64,000 nt of DNA from CAVTND01 sp963735955 (GCA_963735955.1 CAVTND010000002.1:310001-374000); one strand, 5' to 3'; shown: positions 18,496-27,320, counted from the stretch's first letter. Notes: generated from the sequence alone by a model not told the origin. Numbers and translations: made by a program.

Positions 18496-19551
18496 TCAGG
18501 CCGCCATGCGCAGCGGCGAGCCGCGCTCACCGGCACGGCGGTTCGGGGCGTAGCCCAGCTTGGCGAGCGTTTCGTCGGCGCTCTTGTATTGCGTGCCGAT
18601 CTGGTAGATCTGCCTGGCTTGCTCGCCGGTGGCGACTTCGCGGTATAGCTCGCGCGCGACGCGCACCATCTGTTCGATCTGCTGCACGTTGCTCAGGCGC
18701 TCGCCCTTGCGGCCCCAGAAGTTGTCCTCGATGCCGACGCGCACATGCAGGCCCATGGCGATGGCCATCGTGTTCACCGGCAGCACGTGGCGCATCAGGC
18801 TCTCGATGGTGAGCACCGCGCCGGCGGGCACGCGGCGGATGAACTCCATCAAGTTGACCGGGTTCGGGCTGTCCTGGCCACCCCCTATCATCACGTGGTT
18901 CAGGATCAGCGGGCCGGTGTAGATGCCGCGGCGGATCAGCCGCTCGACGGTCTCGAGCTGGGAGATGTCGCCCAGCATGAAATGCGGCTGGATGCCGCTG
19001 GCCTGCAGCCGCTTCAGGTGCTCCTCGACGAAGGCCGGGCCGGCCGGGATCGACATCTCGCGGTACGCGGCCTGCAGGGCGGGATCCGCGAACGAGGTGC
19101 CGGCCACATCGTCGGCGGTCATCAGCTCTGTGATGTTCATCTGGTTGGTGTTGATGGCGATCGTCACCTGGTCGGGCTTCGGCGCCAGCTCGGCCAGCAT
19201 ATGGCGCGTGTCGTCCTCGAGCCACTTGGCCTCGGCGCCCTCGCCTTCGGGGGCGAAGGAGATCGAGCCGCCGACCTGCAAAACCATCTTCGGCACCGCG
19301 GTACGCAGCCGATCCAGCAGCTCGTTGAACATTGACAGGCGCTTGCTGCCCTTGCCGTCAGCCTCGCGGCAATGCACGTGAAGCACGGTGGCGCCGGCGT
19401 TGTAGCAGTCCACGGCCTTTTGCACCTGTTCTTCCATCGTCACCGGGATGTCGTCGGAGTCACCGGGCACGTATTGGGGGCCATAGGGGGCGACCTGGAT
19501 CACCAGGGGTTGCTGGTTTTCGGGCAAAAGTGAGTCGTCGAGGAATTGCAT
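18496..19551 (-). CDS. BKACE family (DUF849) beta-keto acid cleavage enzyme
   Basis: A 351-residue TIM-barrel enzyme. Known members are Zn-dependent and condense a beta-keto acid with acetyl-CoA, releasing acetoacetate and a new acyl-CoA. The N-terminal strand is LVIQVAPYGPQYVP and the metal-binding HVHCREADGKGS contains the two His; further landmarks are the C-terminal metal-site strand HVRVGIEDNFWGRKGERLSN and Glu-rich IESLMRHVLP. The substrate pocket cannot be read here. An aaggag site lies 6 bases before ATG 19551. Neighbouring ligase, Rieske and CMD-like genes suggest a degradation pathway that yields a beta-keto acid. Confidence 0.92.
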   Translation of the reverse strand: MQFLDDSLLPENQQPLVIQVAPYGPQYVPGDSDDIPVTMEEQVQKAVDCYNAGATVLHVHCREADGKGSKRLSMFNELLDRLRTAVPKMVLQVGGSISFAPEGEGAEAKWLEDDTRHMLAELAPKPDQVTIAINTNQMNITELMTADDVAGTSFADPALQAAYREMSIPAGPAFVEEHLKRLQASGIQPHFMLGDISQLETVERLIRRGIYTGPLILNHVMIGGGQDSPNPVNLMEFIRRVPAGAVLTIESLMRHVLPVNTMAIAMGLHVRVGIEDNFWGRKGERLSNVQQIEQMVRVARELYREVATGEQARQIYQIGTQYKSADETLAKLGYAPNRRAGERGSPLRMAA

Positions 19552-19586
19552 GAGGGTCTCCTTGGTAGGAAAAGGGTTGTTGAAAG

Positions 19587-20021
19587 TCATGCACCGCGCG
19601 TGTTGGCGGCCGAGTCGGTCGCCGCATCGTGCCGCGCAGACCGTGCGAGCTCCTCGACCAGGATCGGTACGCCGAGGCTGCACGAGTGAATGCCGAGCAC
19701 AGCCACGCTTTCGAGCACGGCCATGATTTCTTCCTGGGTGGCACCGAGTTCGAGCGCCTTGCGGATATGTCGGCGCACGCCCGGTGCATACATATGCGTG
19801 CACGAGGCATCGACCGCGATCGCGATGAACTCGTAGGTCTTGGGATCAAGCACGCCGCGGCGCACTGCGGTCGTCCCCATGTCGATGAACTTCTCGGTCC
19901 ATTCCGGATCGAGTTCCTGGAATGCGTCCCAGCCGGTGTTCCAGTTGCCGGTCGCCTTCAGATGGTCGGTGATCGGCGTGGCCGCCGTCCGCGATTCAAT
20001 CTTCTGCTGCTTCGCATCCAT
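19587..20021 (-). CDS. Carboxymuconolactone decarboxylase/AhpD-like protein
   Basis: A 144-residue helical protein of the CMD/AhpD fold. The core DASCTHMYAPGVRRHIRKALELGATQEEIMAVLE has the family sequence; the CxxxH-like CTHMY replaces the CxxC redox pair of AhpD, so thiol peroxidase activity is unlikely. The later LGIHSC segment supplies a second Cys. Start ATG 20021 has ggagac upstream. It begins the minus-strand block with the BKACE gene 35 bp downstream, and its role is probably isomerase/decarboxylase chemistry or accessory to that pathway. Confidence 0.85.
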   Translation of the reverse strand: MDAKQQKIESRTAATPITDHLKATGNWNTGWDAFQELDPEWTEKFIDMGTTAVRRGVLDPKTYEFIAIAVDASCTHMYAPGVRRHIRKALELGATQEEIMAVLESVAVLGIHSCSLGVPILVEELARSARHDAATDSAANTRGA

Positions 20022-20641
20022 GATCGTCTCCTTCGTTTCGACTTTCGCTTTGACCAGTTGATGGAGGCGAATTATTCAGCGCGGGCAACTCCGGTCAGGC
20101 ACTTTTCGATGCAGGAAATTCACCTTTCGTAGCAAGGCTGTGCATCGCTTCCATTCAAGGCACAGCGGGGCAATTGCAACGGAATTGACCAATATAGTCC
20201 CGTGTCCGTATCCGAGGGTGACTGAACCGCCTAGGCGGGATTGGAGACCGCGCCTGAATCGGGTTCGTTGACCATGCGGCCGTGTACGAGTGCACGAAGT
20301 TCCGCAGCCGAGGCTTCGAGCTGTTCGTTCCGAATGGCCGCTCAAGTTGCGACTCGAACGTCCTAGTTGGGGCGAGAACCACTTCCGGCGATTGCCGCGA
20401 GCGCTCATTCCAGGCGCATTGGTTCCCCAGTCGTCAGGACTTCGAGCAGTTGTCTTGCAGGCCTGCCGTCAAGGCGCGGCCCAAAGTAGCCATGAAGTCC
20501 GCGGAGCGGAATGTTCCACCCGTTCCGGTGTCCGGAAGCTATGTCCGGTCCCGCACAGACGCGCCTCGATCGCCACTTCATGCTTTTGGTCGCGACGTTC
20601 CGAACCTCAGGAAAACGTCGAAAACCACTTGGAGAGTCTGG
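20022..20641. other. 620-bp divergent intergenic region
   Basis: Lies between the divergent CMD-like and Fnr-like genes. An in-frame extension of the Fnr-like gene is open back to 20282, but its composition (many Ser, Arg, Cys) looks non-coding. Promoters for both directions should be here. I found no convincing -35/-10 pair or FNR box (TTGAT-N4-ATCAA). Confidence 0.4.
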
Positions 20642-21607
20642 GTGACAACCGCAGTCGTAACTCGCACTCCGCAGCTTGGCACAGCGCAGCATGCAACCGT
20701 TTCGTACTTGCATAGCGTCACCCAGGAAACCGCGGTCGACCCCGCACCTTCACTACTGCAACGCGCCCTCGCACAGGTGGAAGACCTCAAGAGCGCTCTG
20801 GCGTTGAGTCGGCACGAGACCGCCGCCTTGCGAGAAGAACAAGGCGAGATCAAGAAGAACGCCGATGCGCAGCTCAGGCTCTCGGTTCATCGCGGAATCG
20901 CACGCAGCGCGATGCGGTGCTCGACTTCGGAACCGACCGGCCTTTCCCTGTCCACGGGACTGGGTCCGGATGAAATGTTGCAGATCGAGCGTCTCCTGAC
21001 CAAGCGAATTCGATTTCGGAGACGCCACGCGATCTATCGATCCGGAGACGGTTTCGATGCGCTGTACGCGATATGTGCGGGTTCGTGCAAAACTGTCCTG
21101 CTCGCGCGAGACGGGCAGGAGCAGGTCGCCGGCTACCACATTGGAGGGGAGATCATCGGCATCGACGGCATCAGTTCGAACGTCCATGAGTGCGAGGCGA
21201 CCGCACTGGAAGACATGGAGGTCTGTCGAATACCGTTCGAGCGGATCGAGAATTTCGCGCGATTCAGCGACCAGTTCCGGCACAACCTTTACATGTTGCT
21301 GTCGCAAGAGAGCTCGCGAGTGCAGGCCTTGACCCACATTCTGGGTTCAATGCGTGCCGAGAAGCGGCTCGCGATATTCCTTCTCGACCTGTCGCATCGG
21401 TATAAAGCGCGCGGCTTTTCGTCGTGCGAATTTGTGCTGCGCATGACGCGAGAGGAGATCGGAAGTTATCTGGGGCTCAAGCTGGAAACCGTAAGTCGTC
21501 TGTTCTCCCGATTCCAGAACGATGGCGTGCTTCAGGTGCAGGGCCGGCTGGTGAAGTTGCTGGATCAGGCCGTTCTGAGCCGGCTCGCCGATAGCAGTGT
21601 CCAGTGA
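20642..21607 (+). CDS. Crp/Fnr family regulator, FNR-like without an N-terminal cysteine cluster
   Basis: The C-terminal 230 residues align along the whole length of E. coli FNR: the cyclic-nucleotide-like barrel (YRSGDGFDALYAICAGSCKTV), dimer helix, and HTH with MTREEIGSYLGLKLETVSRLFSRFQNDG; the ETVSR recognition helix predicts a TTGAT-type site. FNR's four cluster cysteines are not conserved: only one Cys lies in the short segment before the barrel (MRCST). Start GTG 20642 is chosen because ggagag lies 5 bases upstream; it adds a helical, Gln/Glu-rich segment (about residues 40-75). Alternatives are ATG 20492 and ATG 20912. It is probably an oxygen-independent or differently sensing FNR paralogue. 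Confidence 0.8.
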   Translation: MTTAVVTRTPQLGTAQHATVSYLHSVTQETAVDPAPSLLQRALAQVEDLKSALALSRHETAALREEQGEIKKNADAQLRLSVHRGIARSAMRCSTSEPTGLSLSTGLGPDEMLQIERLLTKRIRFRRRHAIYRSGDGFDALYAICAGSCKTVLLARDGQEQVAGYHIGGEIIGIDGISSNVHECEATALEDMEVCRIPFERIENFARFSDQFRHNLYMLLSQESSRVQALTHILGSMRAEKRLAIFLLDLSHRYKARGFSSCEFVLRMTREEIGSYLGLKLETVSRLFSRFQNDGVLQVQGRLVKLLDQAVLSRLADSSVQ

Positions 21608-21760
21608 ACCTGTGCGGATCCCCGACGTCCAGAGTAGCCCGCGATACACTGCTAGTTCCCCCACGTGGACCGGTTCACAGCAGGCCAGCGGGACCTCTTG
21701 CTGGCGCTGATGGGGGTTTCAAGCGCGGCACACCTGTCTCCGCGGCGGCAACTGCGAGGA

Positions 21761-21790
21761 TTGCAGAGGCTGATTCACCCTCGATATAAT
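21761..21790 (+). promoter_or_regulatory. Sigma70-like promoter for the second Crp/Fnr gene
   Basis: A -35 ttgcag (21761-21766) and a perfect -10 tataat (21785-21790) are 18 bp apart, 77 bp before the ATG at 21867. Predicted transcription starts near 21797, giving a leader of about 70 nt. Confidence 0.55.
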
Positions 21791-21866
21791 CTCAAGCAGC
21801 CGCGACAGCGCGTAGCCGGCCCGCTCTCTATAGAGGAATGCCAGACATCTAACTTTGTTGTTCGCA

Positions 21867-22574
21867 ATGTCTGTTCCGCCTTCTCCACTGCAGAATCTTC
21901 TGCTCGCGGCGCTACCCGAAGCAGATTACGAGCGACTGCTCCCGCATCTCGAGCTCGTGCCGATGCCACTCGGCCATGTCTTGCATACATCGGGCGGCGA
22001 GTTGCCGTACCTCTACTTTCCTACGGACTGCATCGTCTCGCTTGTCTATGTCATGGCGAACGGCGCCTCGGCAGAGATCGCGGTAACGGGATTCGAAGGC
22101 CTGCTCGGTGTTTCCCTGTTTCTTGGTGGGCACACGGCACCAAATCAGGCAGTCGTTCAAAGCGGCGGTCATGCCTATCGGATTGGGGCGAAACTGATCA
22201 AGGATGAATTCGATGCGGGTGGCCCGCTCCAACATCTGCTGCTGCTCTACACACAGGCCTTGATCGCGCAGATGGCACAAACCGCCGTCTGCAATCGGCA
22301 TCACACACTGGATCAGCAACTGTGTCGCTGGTTGTTGCTGAGTCTGGACCGATTGCGCACAGGTCAACTTAAGATGACACAGGAACTGATTGCCAACATG
22401 CTGGGCGTAAGGCGACAGGGCGTCGTGGAGGCAGCCGGAAACCTGCACAAGGCGGGCCTGATCGACTATCAACGCGGACTGATCACCATCCTGAATCGCC
22501 CGGGACTGGAGGCACGCGTTTGCGAATGCTATGCGGTCGTCAAACACGAATACGATCGTCTGCTACCTGGTTGA
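21867..22574 (+). CDS. Crp/Fnr family transcriptional regulator (FixK-like subgroup)
   Basis: A 235-residue protein of a widespread, poorly characterised Crp/Fnr subgroup. The N-terminal barrel has LPYLYFPTDCIVSLVYVM and GASAEIAVTGFEGLLGVSLFLGG; the middle has the conserved QTAVCNRHHTLDQQLCRWLLLSLDRL; the HTH is LIANMLGVRRQGVVEAAGNLHKAGLI. The cysteines in AVCNRHH and QQLCRW are subgroup-conserved, but no metal or cluster is proven. The ATG at 21867 is used; a TTG 12 bp upstream has no better signal. It lies 260 bp after the FNR-like gene and probably has its own promoter. Target genes are unknown. Confidence 0.88.
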   Translation: MSVPPSPLQNLLLAALPEADYERLLPHLELVPMPLGHVLHTSGGELPYLYFPTDCIVSLVYVMANGASAEIAVTGFEGLLGVSLFLGGHTAPNQAVVQSGGHAYRIGAKLIKDEFDAGGPLQHLLLLYTQALIAQMAQTAVCNRHHTLDQQLCRWLLLSLDRLRTGQLKMTQELIANMLGVRRQGVVEAAGNLHKAGLIDYQRGLITILNRPGLEARVCECYAVVKHEYDRLLPG

Positions 22575-22663
22575 ATCGCCTACCTGGCTCCAGGCTACCT
22601 AGCTCGACTTCACTTTGATTGCTCCGCGCAGTACCAAGGCGCAGCCGCGCGTCGGGAAGACCC

Positions 22664-23728
22664 TCAGCCGTTCGCCAGATCGGCTGCCGAGGTGAAGGCG
22701 TCGGCGTAGAACTCGTCGGCGGGCAGGCCGCACAGAGAGATGAAGTCGCGTCGCGCGGCGTCGACCATGACAGGAGCCCCGCAAGCGTAGACCTGGTATG
22801 CCGACAGGTCAGGCAGATCCTGCATGACGGCGAGATGCACGAAGCCGGTGCGGCCGGTCCAGGCATCGGCGGGAGTCGCGTCGGACAGCACGGGCACGTA
22901 GCTGAAGTTTGGCTGTTCGCGTGCCCATTGCCCGGGCAGCTCATTCAGGTACAGATCTGCGCGAACCCGCGCGCCCCAGTACAGCACGACCGGACGCGCC
23001 GATTTGTCAGGTGCATCGACATTGATGCCATGATGAAAAATGTGCTCGGCGATCGCCTTGATCGGTGCGAATCCGGTTCCACTGGCGAGCAGCACGATCG
23101 GCCGAGTGCTGTCTTCGTGCAGAAAGAACGTCCCCAGCGGCGCCTCGATGCGCATGATGTCGCGCTCCTTGACCGCCTGCAGTCCGGTGCCGAACAGTCC
23201 GTCGGTGAATACGCCCCCCGGCATATGGCGCACGTGCAACTGGATCTGACCATCATGATGCGGCGGCGTGGCCATTGAATAGCTACGGCGTGTGCCATCG
23301 CGCAGGATGAACTCGAGGTACTGGCCGGCGCGGAACTGCAGCCGTTCATTCGCCGGCAACTGCAGGGAAATGATCGCCACATCGGGGCTCGGGCGCTCGA
23401 TCTTCGCGATCCGCGTCGGCATCTTGCGAATCGGAATGTCGCCGAAACCGGTCAGCACGCGTTGTTCGATCACCAGGTCGCTTTGCGGGCGCGAGCAGCA
23501 GAACAGCGCCTTTCCGCCGGCCTGTTCTTCGGCCGACAGGGCCGAGGAGGAGTGCACACCATAGACAAGGCTGCCTTCGATCAACCTGCCCTTGCAGGTG
23601 CCGCAAGCGCCGTTCTTGCAGCCGTAGGGCAGGCACACCCCGCCCCGAAGCGCAGCCGCCAGCACCGTTTCGTCGCCTTCGACCGTGAATGAAAGTCCGC
23701 TCGGCCGGACGGTGACTGTGTAGCCCAT
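22664..23728 (-). CDS. 2Fe-2S/FAD/NAD(P)H reductase (CDP-6-deoxy-glucoseen reductase-like)
   Basis: A 354-residue flavo-iron-sulfur reductase. The N-terminal plant-type ferredoxin domain has Cys37, Cys42, Cys45 and Cys77 (CKNGACGTC, CC). The FAD domain has RRSYSMATPP and the NAD(P)H domain GTGFAPIKAI plus the C-terminal YACGAPVMV. This architecture occurs in CDP-6-deoxy-3,4-glucoseen reductase (AscD) and in oxygenase reductases; Burkholderiales genomes carry close relatives not linked to sugar genes. It could serve an oxygenase together with the Rieske ferredoxin at 17.8 kb, although it is 4.5 kb away. It is divergent from the SDR gene, with only 11 bp between starts. Confidence 0.9.
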   Translation of the reverse strand: MGYTVTVRPSGLSFTVEGDETVLAAALRGGVCLPYGCKNGACGTCKGRLIEGSLVYGVHSSSALSAEEQAGGKALFCCSRPQSDLVIEQRVLTGFGDIPIRKMPTRIAKIERPSPDVAIISLQLPANERLQFRAGQYLEFILRDGTRRSYSMATPPHHDGQIQLHVRHMPGGVFTDGLFGTGLQAVKERDIMRIEAPLGTFFLHEDSTRPIVLLASGTGFAPIKAIAEHIFHHGINVDAPDKSARPVVLYWGARVRADLYLNELPGQWAREQPNFSYVPVLSDATPADAWTGRTGFVHLAVMQDLPDLSAYQVYACGAPVMVDAARRDFISLCGLPADEFYADAFTSAADLANG

Positions 23729-23739
23729 AGAATTCAGTG

Positions 23740-24651
23740 ATGACTGGCGAAGGAAGTGACCCACCGGCGAAGCGCCGCAGTCGAAGAAAACTCGGGCGGC
23801 CGCGCCTGCTGATCGTCGGCTGCGGCGATGTCGGCGCGCGGATTGTCGCACGCCTGGCGCATCGATTTCGCATCGTGGCGCTGGTGCGCTCGGACGCGCG
23901 CAACGCTGCCCTGCGCGCCGTGGGCGCGATACCGATGGTGGTGGATCTGGATGTCCGTCGATCGCTCAGGCGGATAACAGGTCTGGGTGAACGCGTGATT
24001 CATCTCGCGCCCGCCGGAGAGTTGGGCCGCACGGATCGTCGCACGCGGAACCTGGTCGCTGCGCTCGGCAAGCGGACTCAACGCGCGGTCTACATCAGCA
24101 CGAGCGGGGTGTATGGCGATCACGGCGGTCGCCGCATCGACGAGACCGCGCGACTCGTGCCGGGTAGCGAGCGTGCCTGGCGGCGTGTCGACGGCGAACA
24201 TGTGATGCGCGCGGCCCTGTTCGCGACGGTGTTGCGCGTGCCCGGTATCTACGCACACGACCGGCTGCCGCTCGATCGCCTGCGCCAGCGCCTGCCGGCA
24301 CTGGTTCCGGAGGATGACGTCTATACGAATCACATTCACGCGGATGATCTGGCTCGTATTTCGATCGCGGCCCTGCTGCGCGGGGCGCCGGCGCGCGTGA
24401 TCAACTCGAGTGACGACAGCGAGCTGAAGATGGGCGACTACTTCGATCTTGTCGCCGACCACTGCGGCCTGCCGCGTCCACCGCGATTGCCCCGAACCGA
24501 ACTTGCGGGCCAGGTGTCGCCGATGATGCTGTCGTTCATGCGCGATTCGCGACGGCTGAGCAGTCAGAGACTCAAGCGCGAACTGCGCGTGCAATTGCTC
24601 TGGCCGACGGTCGCGCAGGCGTTGAACCGCGCCCCGATCAAACCCGCTTGA
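23740..24651 (+). CDS. NAD(P)-dependent epimerase-like SDR
   Basis: A 303-residue extended SDR-fold protein. Nucleotide-binding GCGDVGARI follows a basic N-terminus (KRRSRRKLGRPRLLI). The active-site strand reads VYISTSGVYGDHGG, where the Tyr of STSGVYGD is present, but the YxxxK that usually follows is replaced (ERAWRRVDGE). The family corresponds to YeeZ/SDR_a-like proteins. Start ATG 23740 (a GTG lies directly before). It converges with the DMT transporter gene. The tight divergence from the reductase gene is often conserved for functional pairs, but no substrate is evident. Confidence 0.85.
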   Translation: MTGEGSDPPAKRRSRRKLGRPRLLIVGCGDVGARIVARLAHRFRIVALVRSDARNAALRAVGAIPMVVDLDVRRSLRRITGLGERVIHLAPAGELGRTDRRTRNLVAALGKRTQRAVYISTSGVYGDHGGRRIDETARLVPGSERAWRRVDGEHVMRAALFATVLRVPGIYAHDRLPLDRLRQRLPALVPEDDVYTNHIHADDLARISIAALLRGAPARVINSSDDSELKMGDYFDLVADHCGLPRPPRLPRTELAGQVSPMMLSFMRDSRRLSSQRLKRELRVQLLWPTVAQALNRAPIKPA

Positions 24652-24688
24652 TCGGCGTTGACTTGGGGTCTTGGACCAGGGATGACGG

Positions 24689-25738
24689 CTAGTGCATGTG
24701 CCGGTGATGCACGTCGGGATAGTGAGCGTGCGCATGGATCAGCCGACGATGGACGTGCAAATGAGTGTGTGGTTCGCGGCCGTCCCAATCAAAGTCGTGG
24801 GAGTGTCGATGATGTTCATCGTGCGAGTGGGCATGCTCGTGTTCCTGCTGCTCGTGTGTATGCAGATGCCCGTGAAATTCAGTGAGGTGCAGCCAGACCC
24901 CGGCCGCCATCAGGAGTCCCGCGGCGATCAGATGCAAAGTAACCGCATCGCCTTGAAGCAAGACCGCCAGTGCAGCACCAAAGAATGGGGCCACGGAGAA
25001 GTAGGCTCCGGCCCGTGCCGTTCCGAGATCGCGGAGCGCGAGCACAAACAATACGAGGCTGACACCATAGCCGAGGAATCCGACCGTCATGGCCAGACCG
25101 AGGACGCCAACCGGTGGCAGCGACTGCCCCACGCAAAGCGCCAGGCCCAGATTGACAGCGCCCGCTACCAATCCTTTCAGGCCCGCGATCAACATCGCGT
25201 CATTCGCGGAAACCTTACGGGTCAGGTTGTTGTCAATGGCCCAACAAAGGCAGGCGAGCGCAATGAGAACCGAGCCAAACGAAGCATCGCCTTGCCTCTC
25301 TGATGACCACACCAGCAGCACACCTCCTGCCACGATGGCGAACATCCCCAGCATGATTCGACGGTCGAAATTCTCCCGGAACAGGAACCAGGCCAGCAGC
25401 GCAGTAAAGACCGCTTCCAGGTTCAACAACAGCGACGCTGTCGATGCCTCGCTCGTCACCAAGCCGTACATCAGCGCCACCGGGCCCGCCACACCACCAA
25501 ACATGATGGCCCCGACAAGCCAAAGCCACTCGCTCCGCCGCGGCAGGACTATCGAGAAGTCTCGCGGGGCCAACAGTCGGCGGCCGACCAACATGAGCGA
25601 CAGCCCCAAACCAGACCCGGCGTAAAGCAGCCCCGCCAAAATCAGCGGGGAGACGCTGCCAACGAGAATCTTTGCGAGGGGAGTGCTCATGCCAAAGAGC
25701 ACTGCCGACCCCAGCGCGACCATCACTCCTTTTCCCAC
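24689..25738 (-). CDS. DMT/EamA transporter with a histidine-rich C-terminal tail
   Basis: A 349-residue protein with about ten helices and two EamA repeats (LFGMSTPLAKILVG; LLLNLEAVFTALLAWFLFRENFD; second repeat ending LLMAAGVWLHLTEF). The last 60 residues hold 23 histidines in patterns such as HGHLHTH, HEHAHSHDEHH and HVHRRLIHAHAH, a probable metal-binding cytoplasmic tail. Start GTG 25738 has aagga upstream; ATG 25723 is an alternative with a too-close ribosome site. Relatives with such tails are found in rhizobia and other proteobacteria; nickel/cobalt export or metal buffering is plausible but unproven. It stands alone, with no metal regulator next to it. Confidence 0.87.
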   Translation of the reverse strand: MGKGVMVALGSAVLFGMSTPLAKILVGSVSPLILAGLLYAGSGLGLSLMLVGRRLLAPRDFSIVLPRRSEWLWLVGAIMFGGVAGPVALMYGLVTSEASTASLLLNLEAVFTALLAWFLFRENFDRRIMLGMFAIVAGGVLLVWSSERQGDASFGSVLIALACLCWAIDNNLTRKVSANDAMLIAGLKGLVAGAVNLGLALCVGQSLPPVGVLGLAMTVGFLGYGVSLVLFVLALRDLGTARAGAYFSVAPFFGAALAVLLQGDAVTLHLIAAGLLMAAGVWLHLTEFHGHLHTHEQQEHEHAHSHDEHHRHSHDFDWDGREPHTHLHVHRRLIHAHAHYPDVHHRHMH

Positions 25739-25811
25739 GCTGTCCTTGCCTTCAATTCGATTGGCGAGCCAAGATTTTCCTACTGTTACAGGCTCCGGCA
25801 AAACGGCCGAG

Positions 25812-25950
25812 TCAGTTCGACAAGTGACGCGCGGTGATGAGCACAGCACGAAAGTCGTTCACGTTGGTCAGCGTCGGGCCGGTGATTACCGTATCGCCGA
25901 GCGCTTCGAAGAAGCCGTGGCCGTCGTCACGATCAGAAGTCTCGGCGATG
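25812..25950 (-). pseudogene. 3' fragment of a second glycerate kinase
   Basis: The minus strand encodes DGHGFFEALGDTVITGPTLTNVNDFRAVLIT..., the conserved C-terminus of MOFRL-type glycerate kinases, then stops. Roughly 90 bp match the end of the gene at 27647-28932 at about 85% by eye, too diverged for a recent copy. Homology stops near 25945, where the sequence changes to a different gene fragment. It is a dead remnant of a paralogue or a boundary scar of the rearranged zone. Confidence 0.65.
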
Positions 25951-25966
25951 GACGCCCCCTTAAACG

Positions 25967-26170
25967 TCAAACTCCTACTGCCTCCCCGGCAAAGCCGAGG
26001 GGTGCCTCTTGGTCGTACAACCCAGCCAGGAACCGATCGGGATCTTGCTCGATACGCTGCAGCTCCTCCTGTGCGGCGATGGCGCCGCGTACGTTGTCGG
26101 CCGACCAGCCTTTGCGCAGGGCCGCGACATAGCTCGGCAGATCCTCTTGCATCCACTGAACCAGCTTCAT
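25967..26170 (-). pseudogene. Truncated GNAT-family N-acetyltransferase
   Basis: The minus strand starts MKLVQWMQEDLPSYVAALRKGW and runs through DPDRFLAGLYDQEA, the usual N-terminus of a GNAT acetyltransferase. It is cut after about 55 residues by a short GC-rich hairpin sequence (cctccccggcaaagccgaggggt) and a stop. The acetyl-CoA-binding motif (Q/RxxGxG/A) is missing, so it is not active. The break point is shared with the glycerate kinase fragment. Confidence 0.6.
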
Positions 26171-26537
26171 GCGGCGATGCTACCGATCAACGGACGCGCC
26201 GTCCGTTTATTGGGCGATCCTCACCTGGCTCAGCGACGTCCGGAATTGGCCGATCGTGTTGAAAAACTCGCTTGGCGCGCTTGAACATGTGTCGAGTTGA
26301 AAACTCGACCTATCAGAACGGCCCAGGATCGACGATCGCCCCTCGATTGATGTGCTTCGAACACCTCCTCGGCTGCCAAAAGCGTCGAAGTTATTTACAC
26401 CTCGCTTGGTGTGGACCCACAGCGCTTTGGTTAACTCGCTGATGTATTTGAGATTCTCCAAAGCCAAATGACAAGGCTCAAATCTTGCTTAGGACTGAAT
26501 ATGCGTACCTTCCTCGTGAATGTTCAAGGAGATGCAA
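26171..26537. other. 367-bp AT-richer intergenic region
   Basis: No confident gene. A minus-strand ORF (26207-26467, 86 codons, begins MALENLKYISELTKALW) matches nothing I recognise. The region includes gttgaaaaactcg, a string often met near insertion-sequence remnants, but no transposase or terminal repeats. The base composition is lower in GC than on either side. Confidence 0.4.
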
Positions 26538-27320
26538 TTGAAAACACGTTCCGCTTAAGGCTCTTCTCGCCATCGCCAGTGTGTGCACGACCTTCGGCGC
26601 TACCGCGGCACCAGTCATCATACAAACCGGTTTGTTTACGGACGTGTTTGGGGCGAATGCGACCTTCGGCCTTGCTGCCGGAAACTATCTGCAACTAGAC
26701 ACTACGGTGACCTCGCCGTTCCTGCCTTCTCAGGTGACTGCGACAGCGACGTATTCGCTGGATCCGAGCATTGTTCGCGGCTTAAATTTTTACACTGCCC
26801 CGATATTTGCGGAGAAGAACTTCAATCGATTCCTGACCAATCTGAGTCTTACAAGCGCGTGGAACCTTCAGGTCACCGATCCATCGGGCACAACAGACGG
26901 CGTTTTCAATGCGATTGCGGATCCCGAGCTGTTGCCGCTGATGCTCAATCTCCATGTGGTTCAAGACGGCACGACACCACTCGTCGCCTGGGATCTACCC
27001 GACTTGAGCGGCTTTGACGCTGACCTCATCCGCGTCCGGGTGACCGACGCTTCCAGCGGCGTGAGATGTTCCAGAGCGGGGGCTATCCGTTTCCACGACG
27101 AGCTACATGATTCCGGATGGAGTCTTATCCGTGGGAGGGACCTATGAGTTCCGCGTGATGCTTGAATGACCTCAACGAAGCAATGCGTCTAGAGAACCGT
27201 TCCAATACGTTTTCGGGGTTGGTTACGCTTGTGCCAGAGCCGGGGAGTCTGGCTCTCCTCGGCCTTGCCGTAGCGGGTATTGCGGCCACGCGCCGCCGGA
27301 AGAAGGAGACGGCGCAGTAG
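26538..27320 (+). CDS. PEP-CTERM sorting-domain protein (frameshifted)
   Basis: Exported protein of about 255 residues ending in a PEP-CTERM signal: VPEPGSLALLGLAVAGIAATRRRKK, recognised by exosortase. The N-terminus is a signal peptide (KALLAIASVCTTFGATA) with the start probably TTG 26538 after aaggag; a one-base shift near 26550 separates start and signal. The middle (SPFLPSQVTATATYSLDPS; VTDPSGTTDGVF) looks like a beta-sandwich. More indels near 27055, 27095 and 27165 break the end. No exosortase or EPS gene is nearby. It may be expressed if the breaks are sequence errors; otherwise it is a pseudogene. Confidence 0.65.

Noticed and set aside
20282..20641. Long N-terminal extension of the FNR-like protein
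   Set aside because: Composition is irregular and there is no ribosome site; the GTG at 20642 has a good one.
24689..24880. Tandem-repeat-like sequence resembling a short array
   Set aside because: The repeats are the histidine codons of the transporter tail; spacing is irregular and there are no spacers, so it is not a CRISPR array.
26240..26300. gttgaaaaactcg as an insertion-sequence end
   Set aside because: No terminal inverted repeats, target duplication or transposase were found nearby.
26207..26467. 86-codon minus-strand ORF as a gene
   Set aside because: No recognised family, no convincing ribosome site, and it lies in a rearranged zone. Not enough support.
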